From an uncultured Spirochaetia bacterium (GTDB lineage: Bacteria; Spirochaetota; Spirochaetia; JABEVK01), in NCBI GenBank assembly GCA_937960645.1, contig CALGPJ010000011.1, positions 1 to 64,000 on the forward strand: 64,000 nt of DNA. The letters run 5' to 3'. The notes under the pieces were generated by a model. That model saw only the letters and a list, made by a program, of their open reading frames with translations, did not search any database and was not told the origin of the DNA. The position numbers and the translations under genes were made by a program. Positions 1 to 11,062 of the stretch are shown in pieces (the first letter of the stretch is position 1; every line of letters begins with the position of its first letter).

Positions 1-1694
1 AGGGCTGTCAACTCGACAGGACCATAGTGCTCGATGAAGGAATCCTCTTTTGATTCTTCGACCACCTCCAGTTCTTCATACCGATCAAGAGACTTTAATT
101 CATCCACGGGAGTTTCAGGCTCCAGAAACTTCCAGGCCTCGCCCGTCAGGAAATACCCCGGCGATTCGTGTTGATCGAGCTCTTCGACAGGAACGGGAGA
201 GCTGTCTGATTCTACCGATTCTAGCTCCTCCACCGGCTCCGCCTCGGCCACCTCTTCCACCGCCGCGGCCTCCCCGATCTCCTCCAGCTCCTCCACCGGC
301 TCCGCCTCGGCCACCTCTTCCACCGCCGCGGCCTCCCCGATCTCCTCCAGCTCCTCCGCCTCGGCCACGTCTTCCACCGCCGCGGCCTCGGTTACGAGTT
401 TGTCGCTGGAACCTTTTTCACGAGCGGGCATTTTGGTTGCAGACAAGACCTGCATTTGCGAAAGCGAGTCTCGAATCAGACGCTCGAGCCGCTGGGTATC
501 CAGTGCGACAGAACCCGTCACCATCTTGGGCTCCAAAACCTGAAGGATATCTTCCCAGGATTTTTCCACAAGTTCTTCGAATTCTTTCCGTCGCTTTTTC
601 GGAATGTGCCCGAGGGCGGCCTTCAGAGTCCGCTTCCACACCAACCCATTTCTTCGCAGTTCCCCTGCCAACTTCTCGGCCGTGAAATCGTCACCAGACC
701 TCAGGATATCCTGGAGAATCTGAATTTTCAGGGCCTTCAGTCTCAGGCGAAATACGGCCTCAGGATCGGCCCGAACCCCGCTTAGAAGCATGATCAAAAG
801 AAAGACACTGGTTCCAAAGGCCGCCAGGGTGATGATTTGGGCCAAATAGGGCAATCTCAAAAAATCGGCCGAGAGTACGGCGCCACCTCTCCCCTTCTCG
901 TTTTGAAAGGCTACGAGTACCGCTTCCTGATCCTCGGTCGCCAGACTTGTCAGCTCCGGCAAACTCTCCTTTAAGAGCACCTCCTTCACCCTATCGTATA
1001 AAGAACCCAGCGGCAGTGAACTCAGCAGGAGAACGATGCCTTCGGCATCCAAAAACTGTACTGAATCGAATCGGGGTATGAGATTTCTCGAGAACAATAC
1101 CTGCCCAAAATCATCCTGTGAGACTAGAAGATGGATGATTCCCGTCTCGACGTTGGAAAGATCCTGGATTTTGGCGATGTAGCCCAGGGAAGCTCGCGTG
1201 GGATCGAAGTATCTTCCCAAAAAACCAGGATTCAAAACCAACGGATGCAACGGCGGTACGAGATTCCCCGGAGGCCGGTAGGCAATCCTGTTGTTGTCCT
1301 GACTGAGAATGTCCCCGCGCAGGGAACTGTACTGCAAACGGCGCCGCTGTGTATCAAAAACCTGTACCCCGGCGGAACCTCGGTATCCAGTCAAAAACCG
1401 GGCAACTGTTCGTTCCCTGCTTTCGATCGCTGCCCGATCCTGAAAGGGGCGCCAGGACTCGATGATGGTCGACTCTTTGGCAAGGGATTCGAGTTTTTCG
1501 ATATTGATTTTATGGTATTCCGAAAGCGCATTCAGGCTGGCCTCGATGGTACCCAGAGCCAACGTGACTTGCCTTGGGGCATAGAAGGTTTTCTCGAGGT
1601 ACGGGAACAGCCCGGCGTAGGCCAGAAATACCAGCACACCGGTAAAAACGGAGGCAATCAGGAGACTCAAAAACACTCGTAGAACAGACTTCAA
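1..1694 (-). CDS. Putative membrane protein with N-terminal TM segment, second TM near the middle and Glu/Ala-rich repeat region; 3' end runs off the window
   Basis: Checked by eye: no tta/cta/tca in this minus frame from 1694 to 1. Probable TTG start (MKSVLRVFLSLLIASVFTGVLVFLAYAG...) with GAGGA upstream. Not in the supplied ORF list, probably because it lacks ATG and a stop within the window. Confidence 0.75.
   Translation of the reverse strand, partial: MKSVLRVFLSLLIASVFTGVLVFLAYAGLFPYLEKTFYAPRQVTLALGTIEASLNALSEYHKINIEKLESLAKESTIIESWRPFQDRAAIESRERTVARFLTGYRGSAGVQVFDTQRRRLQYSSLRGDILSQDNNRIAYRPPGNLVPPLHPLVLNPGFLGRYFDPTRASLGYIAKIQDLSNVETGIIHLLVSQDDFGQVLFSRNLIPRFDSVQFLDAEGIVLLLSSLPLGSLYDRVKEVLLKESLPELTSLATEDQEAVLVAFQNEKGRGGAVLSADFLRLPYLAQIITLAAFGTSVFLLIMLLSGVRADPEAVFRLRLKALKIQILQDILRSGDDFTAEKLAGELRRNGLVWKRTLKAALGHIPKKRRKEFEELVEKSWEDILQVLEPKMVTGSVALDTQRLERLIRDSLSQMQVLSATKMPAREKGSSDKLVTEAAAVEDVAEAEELEEIGEAAAVEEVAEAEPVEELEEIGEAAAVEEVAEAEPVEELESVESDSSPVPVEELDQHESPGYFLTGEAWKFLEPETPVDELKSLDRYEELEVVEESKEDSFIEHYGPVELTA
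223..389. repeat. 63-bp in-frame tandem repeat, 2 full copies plus a partial third copy (9-bp deletion)
   Basis: agctcctccaccggctccgcctcggccacctcttccaccgccgcggcctccccgatctcctcc at 223 and 286; partial copy from 349. Encodes EELEEIGEAAAVEEVAEAEPV on the minus strand. Confidence 0.9.
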
Positions 1695-1706
1695 CGTAGT
1701 CCTCAA

Positions 1707-1733
1707 ATAAAAAAGGTACCTCTCGGTACCTCT
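1707..1733 (-). terminator. Rho-independent terminator after rplQ
   Basis: Minus strand AGGTACC-GAGA-GGTACCT followed by TTTTTTA; 7-bp stem with GAGA tetraloop. Confidence 0.85.
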
Positions 1734-1770
1734 TTTATCGGCAATTAGTCCCTAGCACTTCATGACAGGA

Positions 1771-2226
1771 TCAAGCCTTGGCTTTGGCTGCCTTTTGCTC
1801 CGTTCGCTTTTCGCTTTTTTTGCCCTGGGCCGCCTGGGCCTTTGTTTTATCTGCAGGTTTGTCTTCGATTTTTCGGTCGACAAATTCCAAAAGAGCCATT
1901 TCACTGGAATCGCCATCACGATAACCAAGCTTGAGGACTCGTGTATAGCCACCCTTTCTTTCCTTGAAACGAGGCCCGATTTCCGTAAAAAGTTTTTTGA
2001 GAACACTTTCTTTGGTGATGACTCGCGCGATGATGCGTCGGTTGTGCACGCTGTCCTCTTTGGCACGGGTCACCATTTTTTCAGCGATCCTTCGAGCCTC
2101 TTTCGCTTTGGCAGTGGTTGTAACTATCCGCTCATATCGGAAGAGACTGGTCACCAGGTTTTTTATCAGAGACTTTCTCTGGGCCGGTCTTCTTCCCAGG
2201 CGGTTAAAACCGTTTTTTGAATTCAT
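1771..2226 (-). CDS. rplQ: Ribosomal protein L17 with Lys/Ala-rich C-terminal tail
   Basis: [34 protein letters not shown]; follows rpoA. Confidence 0.97.
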   Translation of the reverse strand: MNSKNGFNRLGRRPAQRKSLIKNLVTSLFRYERIVTTTAKAKEARRIAEKMVTRAKEDSVHNRRIIARVITKESVLKKLFTEIGPRFKERKGGYTRVLKLGYRDGDSSEMALLEFVDRKIEDKPADKTKAQAAQGKKSEKRTEQKAAKAKA

Positions 2227-2236
2227 GTTCAGCTCC

Positions 2237-3277
2237 TTATTGTCCGTTCCTGCTGGCTTTGATGGCGCGGATGATTTCCTGGTTTTCGGTCATCCCAAAT
2301 CTCAGCCCCATTTTTGCGAGTTTTTCTTTGATCTCCTCGAGGCTCTTTTTGCCAAAATTTCTGGTTTTGTTGATCTCCTCCTCGGTATGGCGGATCAACT
2401 CGCCCACCTTCGTGATGTTGGCATTTTTAAGACAATTGCTGGAACGCACGGATAGCTCCAATTCGGTGACCTTCATGTTGAGCACCTCTTTCAGGAGCGC
2501 CTCGTCCTCGGAAATATCCAGGGTCATGGTTTGCTCGGATTCGCCGTAGAATATCGAAAAGTGCTCGTTGGCAATCCGGGCGGCCTCTCCAATGGCCACC
2601 TCGGGACTGACGGTTCCATTGGTCCAAACTTCGATATTCAATTTCTCGTAATCGGCGCGATGACCGATGCGCACACTTTCGACGTTGTAGCTGACCTTGG
2701 TCACAGGTGTAAAAATGGAATCGATCGCGATCACGTTTTTAATTTCGATGTCCTTCTCGTGCTCCTCGGCGGGAACATATCCACGACCGAAAGCAAGATT
2801 GAGTTCCAGTTCAATTTTCGCGTCCGGGGTCAGGGTCATGACGTGTCGGTCGACGTTGAACACCTTCACCGGCCCTTGGGAAAAATGTTCCCCGGTAATT
2901 TTTTCATTTTGAGATCCATCGAAGGTATAGTTGAGGGTAATTTTCTGCAGATCGTCCTGATCGACGCTGAAGGCAAGCCCTTTGATGTTGGCAATTAGTT
3001 CGACAGTATCTTCGAGAAGGCAGGGAATCTTCTCAAATTCATTGGTGATCTGGTGCATCTGCCCTGAGGAATTTCTATAGCTCAACATCATGGAAGTCGG
3101 AGCCCAACCCTGGATGGTGGACAGAAGAACCCGGCGAAGGGTGTTTCCTATAGTTGTCCCAAAACCTCTTTCAAAAGGGCTTGCCACAAACTTACCATAG
3201 GTGGGTGATATGATCGATTCTTCAAATGTCTGATTCTTTGGTTTTTTAAAGCCCTTCAAAAGGTTTCTTGTTGCCAT
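2237..3277 (-). CDS. rpoA: DNA-directed RNA polymerase subunit alpha
   Basis: [19 protein letters not shown] motif and alpha-CTD; operon context. Confidence 0.99.
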   Translation of the reverse strand: MATRNLLKGFKKPKNQTFEESIISPTYGKFVASPFERGFGTTIGNTLRRVLLSTIQGWAPTSMMLSYRNSSGQMHQITNEFEKIPCLLEDTVELIANIKGLAFSVDQDDLQKITLNYTFDGSQNEKITGEHFSQGPVKVFNVDRHVMTLTPDAKIELELNLAFGRGYVPAEEHEKDIEIKNVIAIDSIFTPVTKVSYNVESVRIGHRADYEKLNIEVWTNGTVSPEVAIGEAARIANEHFSIFYGESEQTMTLDISEDEALLKEVLNMKVTELELSVRSSNCLKNANITKVGELIRHTEEEINKTRNFGKKSLEEIKEKLAKMGLRFGMTENQEIIRAIKASRNGQ

Positions 3278-3288
3278 ATTTTCTCCTC

Positions 3289-3669
3289 TTATACTCTTCT
3301 GGCTTTCCGAGGACGACAGCCGTTGTGGGGAATGGGTGTCACGTCATGGATGCTTTTCACCCGGATTCCGAGAAGGCCCAAACTTCGAATAGCGCTCTCG
3401 CGTCCAGCACCCGGACCCTTGATGTAAACATGAACATCACTCAGTCCCATCTCGAGCGCTTTGTTGATGGCAGTCTCGGTGGTCGTTTGGGCGGCGTAGG
3501 GCGTCGATTTCTTGGTACCCTTGAAACCGAGACTACCCGCACTCGACCAAACGATGGTATTGCCCCTCATATCTGTAATCGTCACGATGGTATTGTTGAA
3601 TGTCGAATTGATGTAGACATTCCCCTCGTGGACGACCTTTTTATCCTTTTTCTTGGCAATCTTTCCCAA
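3289..3669 (-). CDS. rpsK: Ribosomal protein S11
   Basis: [31 protein letters not shown]-terminus. Confidence 0.98.
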   Translation of the reverse strand: MGKIAKKKDKKVVHEGNVYINSTFNNTIVTITDMRGNTIVWSSAGSLGFKGTKKSTPYAAQTTTETAINKALEMGLSDVHVYIKGPGAGRESAIRSLGLLGIRVKSIHDVTPIPHNGCRPRKARRV

Positions 3670-3683
3670 AGCTCAAACCTCCC

Positions 3684-4049
3684 TTATTTCTTCTTCTTGG
3701 CGACCGTCTTCCGCTTCCCTTTACGTGTTCGGGCGTTGGTCTTGGTCCGTTGCCCCCGAACAGGAAGCCCTTTACGATGCCTCAATCCGCGATAGCAGCC
3801 GATATCCTGAAGCCTCTTGATGTTCAACGCGAGCTCACTCCGCAGCCGTCCCTCGACCACGTAGTCGTTCTCGATGACCCGTCGAAGCTCGTTGATCTCC
3901 TCCTGGGTGAGATCGTTGCTCCGCTTTTCGGGATTGATTCTCGTTCGCTCACAAATTTTCTTGGCGGTGCTTCGCCCAATACCGTAGATATAGGTCAACG
4001 CTACATCGAGATGTTTGTTGGGCAGATCGATACCTGCAATACGAGCCAT
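3684..4049 (-). CDS. rpsM: Ribosomal protein S13
   Basis: [50 protein letters not shown]. Confidence 0.98.
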   Translation of the reverse strand: MARIAGIDLPNKHLDVALTYIYGIGRSTAKKICERTRINPEKRSNDLTQEEINELRRVIENDYVVEGRLRSELALNIKRLQDIGCYRGLRHRKGLPVRGQRTKTNARTRKGKRKTVAKKKK

Positions 4050-4053
4050 TGAA

Positions 4054-4167
4054 TTACCCCTGTTTTTGCTTGTGTTTTGGATTTGTACAAACGATGCGGA
4101 CTATCCCGCCCCTTTTGATGACCTTGCACTTGTCGCAAATCCGTTTGACGCTCACTCGTACTTTCAT
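4054..4167 (-). CDS. rpmJ: Ribosomal protein L36 (zinc-binding type)
   Basis: Translated by hand: [37 protein letters not shown]; below the ORF track cutoff. Confidence 0.96.
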   Translation of the reverse strand: MKVRVSVKRICDKCKVIKRGGIVRIVCTNPKHKQKQG

Positions 4168-4177
4168 AAGTCCTCTC

Positions 4178-5500
4178 CTACAAATTCCTGGACCGTATTC
4201 GGCCAGACTTCACGATACTCTCGTGGCCGTGTGTTCGCAAATGCCCTTCGATCTGGGACATGGTGTCCAGATCGACTCCAACCAAAATCAACAAAGAGGT
4301 GCCGCCCATCAATTGCGCCACCTCGCTGGGAAACCTAAAGAAAATCTGTACCAGGGACGGCGTGAGGGCGATAAAAGCCAAAAAAAGTGAACCAGGAAGG
4401 ATGATGCGGTTCAGAATCCTGGTCAGGTATTCTTCGATCTTTTCGCTGCGGATGCCTGGAATGGAGCCGCCGTTTTCCCGAATCTGTTTCGCGATCATCT
4501 CCGGATTGAGGCTTACCTGTGTATAGAAGTATGCAAAGAACACAATCAAAAGGGTTTGAACGGTCAGGTGAAACGGATGGTTCCAGGCCAGCCACGGCAG
4601 GACCGGAACCAGCCAGGTCCAAGTCGATGCCATACCGTAGAGGAATTGGACAGGAAAGGCCAACAAGCTGCTGGCAAAGATGACAGGGATCACGCCACTG
4701 GGGTTGATTTTGAACGGAATGTAGGTGTTTTGCCCCCCGTAAAGCCGTCTTCCCACCACCCGTTTGGCATAGTTCACGGGAATCTTTCTTTGACCCTGCT
4801 GTTCGACCACAACCAGACCGACAACGACGACGAACAGGATACCCACGATCAAGGCAAAGACCGGGTTGAGGTCCCCACGCTGAATGTTTTGAATGAGACT
4901 GACAATGGCAGCGGGCATCCGGGACACGATACCGACAAAAATGATGAGCGAAACTCCGTTACCGATTCCCCGCTGACTGATCTGTTCGCCCAGCCACATC
5001 AGGAATAAGGTCCCCACGGTCAAGGTGAAGATGGCCAGAATCGCAAACTGAATCTGCGGGAGCTTGACGGCATCAGGGATGCTGTTGGAATATTGCGTGA
5101 TGACAAATCCTTGGACGATACTGACGAGCACCGTCGCGTATCGTGTCCAGCGCTGGACCTTTTTTCGCCCGCCTTCCTCTTCACTGATCTTTTTCAGCTG
5201 AGGAATGATCACCACCAGCAGCTGCATGATAATGCTCATGGTGATGTACGGCATCACCCCCAGCATGAAAATCGAAAAATTGGAAAAGGCTCCGCCGGAG
5301 AAAAAGTCCAGGGTACTGGTTAGACTGTCCAGCCCGCCCTGGCTCTGCCGTGCAAAGTAGAGGGTCAGCGCACTGAGGTTGATGCCAGGAATGGGAATGA
5401 AGGCTCCCAATCGAAACACCACAAGTGCACCCAGAGTGAAAAAAATCCGGTCTCGGAGTTCCTTGATCTTGAAAATATCGAACAGAACGTTTCCCGCCAT
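4178..5500 (-). CDS. secY: Preprotein translocase subunit SecY
   Basis: 440 aa, multi-[21 protein letters not shown]; operon position. Confidence 0.98.
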   Translation of the reverse strand: MAGNVLFDIFKIKELRDRIFFTLGALVVFRLGAFIPIPGINLSALTLYFARQSQGGLDSLTSTLDFFSGGAFSNFSIFMLGVMPYITMSIIMQLLVVIIPQLKKISEEEGGRKKVQRWTRYATVLVSIVQGFVITQYSNSIPDAVKLPQIQFAILAIFTLTVGTLFLMWLGEQISQRGIGNGVSLIIFVGIVSRMPAAIVSLIQNIQRGDLNPVFALIVGILFVVVVGLVVVEQQGQRKIPVNYAKRVVGRRLYGGQNTYIPFKINPSGVIPVIFASSLLAFPVQFLYGMASTWTWLVPVLPWLAWNHPFHLTVQTLLIVFFAYFYTQVSLNPEMIAKQIRENGGSIPGIRSEKIEEYLTRILNRIILPGSLFLAFIALTPSLVQIFFRFPSEVAQLMGGTSLLILVGVDLDTMSQIEGHLRTHGHESIVKSGRIRSRNL

Positions 5501-5503
5501 CGA

Positions 5504-5953
5504 TTACTCCGCCAGCTTCAGGACACCGCCCGCCTTTTCCACTGCCAGCGCGGCAGACTTGGACGCGGCATCCACCTCGATGGTGAGCTTCTTTTTCAAC
5601 TCGCCTCGCCCCAGCAACTTGACCGGGGTACTTCCAGACAATCGCAACAGTCCCCGTTCCGCTAGAGAGAAACGATTGACGGTTTCACCGTTTTCGAAAC
5701 GGGCTTCGATATCCTCGAGATTCACCACCTCGTAGCGTAACCGGTGCGGCTCGTTGGAAAAACCTCGCATGGGCAGACGCCGGTAGAGGGGAGTTTGGCC
5801 GCCCTCGAAACCAGGCCGAACCCCACCGCCGGCCCTCGCTTTTTGGCCCTTGTTTCCCTTACCGGACTGTTTACCCAAGCCTGTTCCCCGTCCGCGCCCC
5901 AGACATTTCTTGGCGCGATTGGCCCCCGCGGGCATTGGAATTTCAAAACTCAT
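5504..5953 (-). CDS. rplO: Ribosomal protein L15
   Basis: KKCLGRGRGTGLGKQSGKGNKGQKARAGG. Confidence 0.97.
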   Translation of the reverse strand: MSFEIPMPAGANRAKKCLGRGRGTGLGKQSGKGNKGQKARAGGGVRPGFEGGQTPLYRRLPMRGFSNEPHRLRYEVVNLEDIEARFENGETVNRFSLAERGLLRLSGSTPVKLLGRGELKKKLTIEVDAASKSAALAVEKAGGVLKLAE

Positions 5954-6132
5954 GTTTTTACCTCTTCAACGACGACAAGGTGGGATACAGTCTTGACCAT
6001 GCCCAAAAGCGCCGGGTTGGAATCGATCACGACAGAGTGATGAAGTTTCCGAAGACCCAGGGCCTTGACCGTCGCCCGCTGGTTCGGCAACCGACCTGCA
6101 GGACTCCTGACAAGAGTCACTCGATATTTCAT
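5950..6132 (-). CDS. rpmD: Ribosomal protein L30
   Basis: MKYRVTLVRSPAGRLPNQRATVKALGLRKLHHSVVIDSNPALLGMV; internal start of the listed ORF. Confidence 0.95.
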   Translation of the reverse strand: MKYRVTLVRSPAGRLPNQRATVKALGLRKLHHSVVIDSNPALLGMVKTVSHLVVVEEVKT

Positions 6133-6656
6133 TGTGCACCGCCCCAAATGTCTTTCAACGTTCGGCCACGAGACTTCGCCACCTTCCGCCCATCTAATGA
6201 TTGGCCGAGGGCCTCGAAAAGTCCCTTGATGATGTTCAGCGAGTTACCGCTACCCAACCGTTTTGCCAGGACGTCCTTAACGCCAATGGCTTCCATGACC
6301 GCACGGATATGTCCACCGGCGATGATTCCCGTACCCGGGGCTGCCGGCTTCAAGATCATCTTGCTCGCCTTGTATTTGAAATAAATCGGGTGGATCAGCG
6401 TTCCGTTCTTGACGGGAATCTCGAACATGCTCCGCCTTGCGATGTCGACAGCCTTTCGGATGGCATCGGATGAGTCGTTGGCCTTCCCTAATCCAAAACC
6501 GGCATGGCCGTTTCTATCGCCGACAACAACCAGCACCGAGTAGGAAAAACGCCGGCCACCTTTCTGAACTTTGCTCACGCGGCTAAGCTTGATCATTTGT
6601 TCGAAAAAATCTTTTTCTTTCTGATCGCGGCCTTCCCTTTCCTTTCCGTGTTCCAT
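6129..6656 (-). CDS. rpsE: Ribosomal protein S5
   Basis: KLSRVSKVQKGGRRFSYSVLVVVGDRNGHAGFGLGKA. Confidence 0.97.
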   Translation of the reverse strand: MEHGKEREGRDQKEKDFFEQMIKLSRVSKVQKGGRRFSYSVLVVVGDRNGHAGFGLGKANDSSDAIRKAVDIARRSMFEIPVKNGTLIHPIYFKYKASKMILKPAAPGTGIIAGGHIRAVMEAIGVKDVLAKRLGSGNSLNIIKGLFEALGQSLDGRKVAKSRGRTLKDIWGGAQ

Positions 6657-6665
6657 ACCCACTCC

Positions 6666-7025
6666 TTATATCCTGATCCCAGCTTCGCGTACCGAATCGG
6701 CAAAGCTTTTGACCACACCATGGTATTTGAATCCATTTCGGTCGAACACCACGGCCTCGATTTTCCTGTCCTTTAGGCGGTTGGCCAAAAGCATACCGAG
6801 TTTTTTGACTCCTTCAACGGTTCCCTGGGTATCCCGCAGATCCTTTTCCAGATCGCTGACCGATACCAGGGTATGCCCTTTTCCATCGTCAATCACCTGG
6901 GCATAAACATGCCGGTTGGAACGGAAAATACTCAGGCGGGGCCGCTCAGCGGTCCCAACCACCTTTCCCCGAATTCGCAGCTTTCGTTTTTGCCGCTTTC
7001 GTGCTTTTTCTTCAGTCTTTTTCAT
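6666..7025 (-). CDS. rplR: Ribosomal protein L18
   Basis: RPRLSIFRSNRHVYAQVIDD; operon position. Confidence 0.97.
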   Translation of the reverse strand: MKKTEEKARKRQKRKLRIRGKVVGTAERPRLSIFRSNRHVYAQVIDDGKGHTLVSVSDLEKDLRDTQGTVEGVKKLGMLLANRLKDRKIEAVVFDRNGFKYHGVVKSFADSVREAGIRI

Positions 7026-7037
7026 GATCGCACTACC

Positions 7038-7580
7038 TTATTTCTTTGCAGTCGACTTGCCGACCTTGCGGCGGATCGTCTCGTCATCGTATTTGATCCC
7101 TTTCCCCTTGTAAGGCTCTGGCGGCCGCAGAGATCGGATTTCACAAGCAACCTTTCCGACCAGCTGCTTGTCGATACCGCTCACGGATACCTTGGTGTTC
7201 TGATCCACCTGGATCTGAATCCCCTCAGGAATGATGTATTCGATTTGGGTCGAATAGCCCAAATTGAACAACACGCTCTTTCCTTTAACCTCCGCACGAA
7301 AACCAACGCCAACCAGAGTCAGGTTTTTCTTGAATCCCTCGGATACACCTTTGATCATGTTCGCCGCCAGATTTCGGTACAATCCGTGCAGGCTCCTCGT
7401 TTCCCGGCTCTCATCCTTTCGGTTCACGACAAGGTTATTGTTGTCCAAACTGAAGGTGACAGAAGGCTTGTACGTCTGGGACAACTTTCCCTTGGGACCC
7501 TCGACCTGAATTTGATCGGGAAGGATGTTGACTTTGACATTTTTAGGTACGGGGATGGGTTGTCTCCCGATTCGTGACAT
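7038..7580 (-). CDS. rplF: Ribosomal protein L6
   Basis: MSRIGRQPIPVPKNV; RPPEPYKGKGIKY. Confidence 0.98.
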   Translation of the reverse strand: MSRIGRQPIPVPKNVKVNILPDQIQVEGPKGKLSQTYKPSVTFSLDNNNLVVNRKDESRETRSLHGLYRNLAANMIKGVSEGFKKNLTLVGVGFRAEVKGKSVLFNLGYSTQIEYIIPEGIQIQVDQNTKVSVSGIDKQLVGKVACEIRSLRPPEPYKGKGIKYDDETIRRKVGKSTAKK

Positions 7581-7589
7581 CTTTTCCTC

Positions 7590-7988
7590 CTACCACACCG
7601 AGCAAATGAGCTCACCACCGACTTTTTTCTCGGAGGCCTTGCGGCCCGTGGTGACTCCGCTCGATGTCGAAACAATCAAGGTTCCAAATCCGTTCATGAT
7701 GCGCGGCAAGTTTTTGTAACCCGCATAGACTCGGCGCCCTGGGGTACTGATTCGTTTGATCTCATGAATAACCGGACTTTGCCGCTCATCATACTTGAGA
7801 AAAACCCGAATCACGTTGTCCCCGTCCTGGTTGACTCGCTTGAAGTTCTTGATGAAACCTTCATTTTTAAGAATCTTGACGATCTCGAGCTTCAACTTGG
7901 AGGGAACGATGTCCACCTTGTCGAGGTTGGCAAGGCTGGCATTGCGGATTTTCGTCAACATATCGGCGATAGGATCTGTTTGAGACAT
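7590..7988 (-). CDS. rpsH: Ribosomal protein S8
   Basis: [29 protein letters not shown]. Confidence 0.97.
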   Translation of the reverse strand: MSQTDPIADMLTKIRNASLANLDKVDIVPSKLKLEIVKILKNEGFIKNFKRVNQDGDNVIRVFLKYDERQSPVIHEIKRISTPGRRVYAGYKNLPRIMNGFGTLIVSTSSGVTTGRKASEKKVGGELICSVW

Positions 7989-7999
7989 TTCCTCCCCCC

Positions 8000-8185
8000 T
8001 TACCAGCTAGCCTTGATCACGCCGGGAATCAAACCCTCGCTCGCCATCTTCCGGAAACAAATCCTGCAGATACCGAACTTTCGCAGATATCCCCGAGGAC
8101 GCCCACAGATCTGGCATCGGTTGTAAGCGCGGCTTTTGAACTTCGGTTCCCGGTTAGCCTTGATAATCAAACATTTTTTTGCCAT
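8000..8185 (-). CDS. rpsN: Ribosomal protein S14 (zinc-binding type)
   Basis: 61 aa; [38 protein letters not shown]. Confidence 0.97.
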   Translation of the reverse strand: MAKKCLIIKANREPKFKSRAYNRCQICGRPRGYLRKFGICRICFRKMASEGLIPGVIKASW

Positions 8186-8192
8186 TTCATCC

Positions 8193-8771
8193 TCACTTTC
8201 GGAAAGGCAAGCCCAGGCGTCTCAGCAGGCTCCTTCCTTCGGTATCATTTTTCGCTGTCGTGACGATTGCCACGTTCAAACCTCCAACCTTTTCCACCTT
8301 GTCGATGTCGATTTCCGGAAAGATGATTTGTTCCGTCACCCCCAGGGAATAATTTCCCCGGCCATCGAAGGCATTCGGATTGAGACCTCGAAAGTCCTTC
8401 ACCCGAGGGAGGGCTAGACTGATCAAACGGTCCAGAAACTCCCACATTCTGTATCCGCGAAGGGTGACCATGGCTCCGATCTCGGCACCTTCGCGCAACT
8501 TGAAGTTGGAGATGGCCTTTCTCGATTTGGTCTTGACGGCCTTCTGCCCCGTGATCTGGCCCAACTCCTTGACGGCTGATTCGAGCAATTTTTTGTTGCT
8601 CAGAGCTTCCCCCAAACCCATGCTGACCACGATCTTCTCCAGACGGGGAACTTGCATGACAGATTTATAGTTGAATTCGTCCTTTAGCTCCTGAAAGACC
8701 TTGGTTTTATATTTTTCGAGAAGACGAGGACGGTAATTGGCAGGCCCAGCTGCCTGTTGCGTTTTAGCCAT
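8193..8771 (-). CDS. rplE: Ribosomal protein L5
   Basis: [52 protein letters not shown]. Confidence 0.98.
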   Translation of the reverse strand: MAKTQQAAGPANYRPRLLEKYKTKVFQELKDEFNYKSVMQVPRLEKIVVSMGLGEALSNKKLLESAVKELGQITGQKAVKTKSRKAISNFKLREGAEIGAMVTLRGYRMWEFLDRLISLALPRVKDFRGLNPNAFDGRGNYSLGVTEQIIFPEIDIDKVEKVGGLNVAIVTTAKNDTEGRSLLRRLGLPFRK

Positions 8772-9084
8772 TGATCACCTCTCCGGTCTGCTTGGCGAAG
8801 CGCACCTTTTTTCCTTTTTCGATCTTCACACCGATGCGTGATGGGGTGGAGTTTTTGCTGAGGTACATCACGTTGCTGACGTGGATGGATCCCTCCACAT
8901 CGATGATACCCCCCTGTTCGTTTTGGGACTTGGCGCGAACGGTTTTCTTTTTCATGTTACAACCTTCGACCCACACGCGTTCCTTTTCGTGGTCGATCTT
9001 GATGATACGCCCTGTGCGCCCGGAATCTTTGCCCTTGAGAACTTTTACCAAATCGTTCTTTTTCAGTTTTTTGACCATCGCCAC
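8764..9084 (-). CDS. rplX: Ribosomal protein L24
   Basis: [23 protein letters not shown]; start could be 9078 (MVKKL). Confidence 0.95.
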   Translation of the reverse strand: MAMVKKLKKNDLVKVLKGKDSGRTGRIIKIDHEKERVWVEGCNMKKKTVRAKSQNEQGGIIDVEGSIHVSNVMYLSKNSTPSRIGVKIEKGKKVRFAKQTGEVING

Positions 9085-9087
9085 ACC

Positions 9088-9456
9088 TCACAAAACCTCG
9101 GGGGCCAACGAAACGATCTTCATGAAATCTTTATCACGAAGCTCGCGGGCCACCGGGCCAAAAATTCGTTTACCCTTCGGGTTCATCAATTGATCGATGA
9201 TGACACAGGCGTTGTCGTCAAAGCGGATGTAGGTGCCATCTGGGCGTCGATACTCTTTGTGTACCCTGACGACGACAGCGCGCTGGACATCGCCTTTTTT
9301 GACGGGAGCTCCCGGTATGGCATCCTTGACGGCCACCACGATGATATCGCCGATTTTGGCATAGCGGCGGCGCGTCCCACCTAAAACCTTGATGCACTGG
9401 ACTGTTTTTGCCCCGCTGTTGTCGGCTACATTCAGAAAGGTCTGCATCTGAATCAT
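9088..9456 (-). CDS. rplN: Ribosomal protein L14
   Basis: [27 protein letters not shown]. Confidence 0.98.
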   Translation of the reverse strand: MIQMQTFLNVADNSGAKTVQCIKVLGGTRRRYAKIGDIIVVAVKDAIPGAPVKKGDVQRAVVVRVHKEYRRPDGTYIRFDDNACVIIDQLMNPKGKRIFGPVARELRDKDFMKIVSLAPEVL

Positions 9457-9459
9457 GAG

Positions 9460-9735
9460 CTACCTCGCCCTTTCCACGATTTCGAGAAGACGCCAGACCT
9501 TGTCTTTGCTGATGGGGCGGCTTTCGATTACCCGCACCACATCACCGACATGGGCCGCACCCTCTTCGTCGTGCGCCTTGATTTTTTTGGTATAGGTTAC
9601 ATATTTTTGATAAACAGGATGCATTTTCCGCCGAGAAATCATCACGGTGATCGTCTTGGCGCATTTATCGCTAACAACTATCCCTTGTAAAATCTTCTTC
9701 TGCGAATTGGGAACCTTGATCAGTGTCTCACCCAT
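9460..9735 (-). CDS. rpsQ: Ribosomal protein S17
   Basis: KILQGIVVSDKCAKTITV; start set just after the rpmC stop. Confidence 0.94.
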   Translation of the reverse strand: MGETLIKVPNSQKKILQGIVVSDKCAKTITVMISRRKMHPVYQKYVTYTKKIKAHDEEGAAHVGDVVRVIESRPISKDKVWRLLEIVERAR

Positions 9736-9736
9736 T

Positions 9737-9937
9737 TTAATCCTTCCTCCGGCCAAGCTCGTATTCTCTGAGAACGGTTTTGAGCTGAGCGATTTTTCTT
9801 CGTGTTATTCTCCGTTCCAAAGGGTTTTCGACGTGTCCCAGCACCTTGTTGAATCGTTGATCCATGTAAAGTTTGGTCATTTCTTCCAACTTTGCCCTGG
9901 CTTCGGATTGACTCATTTTCTCGGTCTTGTATTTCAT
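9737..9937 (-). CDS. rpmC: Ribosomal protein L29
   Basis: LRFN-like [34 protein letters not shown]. Confidence 0.94.
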   Translation of the reverse strand: MKYKTEKMSQSEARAKLEEMTKLYMDQRFNKVLGHVENPLERRITRRKIAQLKTVLREYELGRRKD

Positions 9938-10356
9938 TGCTCCATCTCCCTTCGCACCACAAACTTGGTCTTGACGGGCAACTTTGCGCCGGCCAGAGCC
10001 ATCGCCTCAGCTGCCAACTCCACGGGAACCCCACTCATTTCGAACATGACGGTTCCATTTTTGACTTCGGCAATCCAGGCTTCCACGTTCCCCTTCCCCT
10101 TACCCATTCGCGTTTCCGCAGGTTTTTTGGTATAGGATTTGTGCGGAAAAATTCGAATCCAAACACGACCCCCGCGCTTGATTTTTCGTGTCATCGCAAC
10201 GCGGGCCGCCTCGATTTGCCGCGCCGTGATCCATTTAAGTTCGAGCGACACCAGGCCAAAATCCCCATAAGCCACACTGTTTGTCTTTTGTGCTGGGCTA
10301 TCCTTGCCAAGACGGCGCATATGTTTCCGATATTTGAGCTTTTTAGGACTGAGCAT
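9934..10356 (-). CDS. rplP: Ribosomal protein L16
   Basis: [47 protein letters not shown]. Confidence 0.98.
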   Translation of the reverse strand: MLSPKKLKYRKHMRRLGKDSPAQKTNSVAYGDFGLVSLELKWITARQIEAARVAMTRKIKRGGRVWIRIFPHKSYTKKPAETRMGKGKGNVEAWIAEVKNGTVMFEMSGVPVELAAEAMALAGAKLPVKTKFVVRREMEQ

Positions 10357-10358
10357 GA

Positions 10359-11060
10359 TTAACCCCTTGCCTCAGGCTTTTCCGGCTGGCGCTTGACCAC
10401 CTGACCGGCGTCGTCCATGGGCTTCTTTTCCAGAACCTCTCCCTTGAAGACCCAAACCTTGATACCGATGACGCCGTAGGTGGTAAACGCCTCGGCAAAA
10501 CCGTAATCGATGTCGGCACGGAGCGTATGCAACGGAACCCGTTTTTCCTTCAATTGCATATCACGGCTCAACTCGGCGCCGCCCAAACGGCCGGTAAGCT
10601 TGACCTTGACACCTTCCGCACCGGCTTTGATCGCGTTGGTGATCGCCTGCTTCGCTGCCTTTTTGTAGGGTCCACGTGCTTTGATTTGGCGCGCGATGTT
10701 CATGGCGATCATCTGGGCATCCAGATCGGGTTTTTTGATTTCCTTGATTTTTACAGTGACTTTCTTGTTGACCATCTTACTCAAGGTATCCTGCAACTTT
10801 TCGATGTTGGCGCCCTTAGAACCGATGAGGTAACCCGGCCGGTTGGTGCTCAACAGGATGGAAACTCGCTGGGAATACCGGGTGATTTCCACCTCGCTGA
10901 TTTCGGCATTTTTGCTCTCAGGAAGATTCTTGATCAACTGCCGAATTTTGTGATCTTCGATGAGGTTCTCGACGTATTCCTTACCCGCACTGAACCAACG
11001 ACTCTTCCAGGTCTTGTTGATTCCTAACCTTAATCCGATAGGATTGACTTTCTGCCCCAT
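10359..11060 (-). CDS. rpsC: Ribosomal protein S3
   Basis: [23 protein letters not shown]. Confidence 0.98.
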   Translation of the reverse strand: MGQKVNPIGLRLGINKTWKSRWFSAGKEYVENLIEDHKIRQLIKNLPESKNAEISEVEITRYSQRVSILLSTNRPGYLIGSKGANIEKLQDTLSKMVNKKVTVKIKEIKKPDLDAQMIAMNIARQIKARGPYKKAAKQAITNAIKAGAEGVKVKLTGRLGGAELSRDMQLKEKRVPLHTLRADIDYGFAEAFTTYGVIGIKVWVFKGEVLEKKPMDDAGQVVKRQPEKPEARG

Positions 11061-11062
11061 GA

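Noticed and set aside
223-389. CRISPR array
   Set aside because: Tandem in-frame coding repeats without spacers.
50-685. Proline-rich 211-aa plus-strand ORF (PPAPPPAPPRPPLPPPRPP)
   Set aside because: Complement of the Glu/Ala-rich repeats in the minus-strand gene that is open over the whole of 1-1694.
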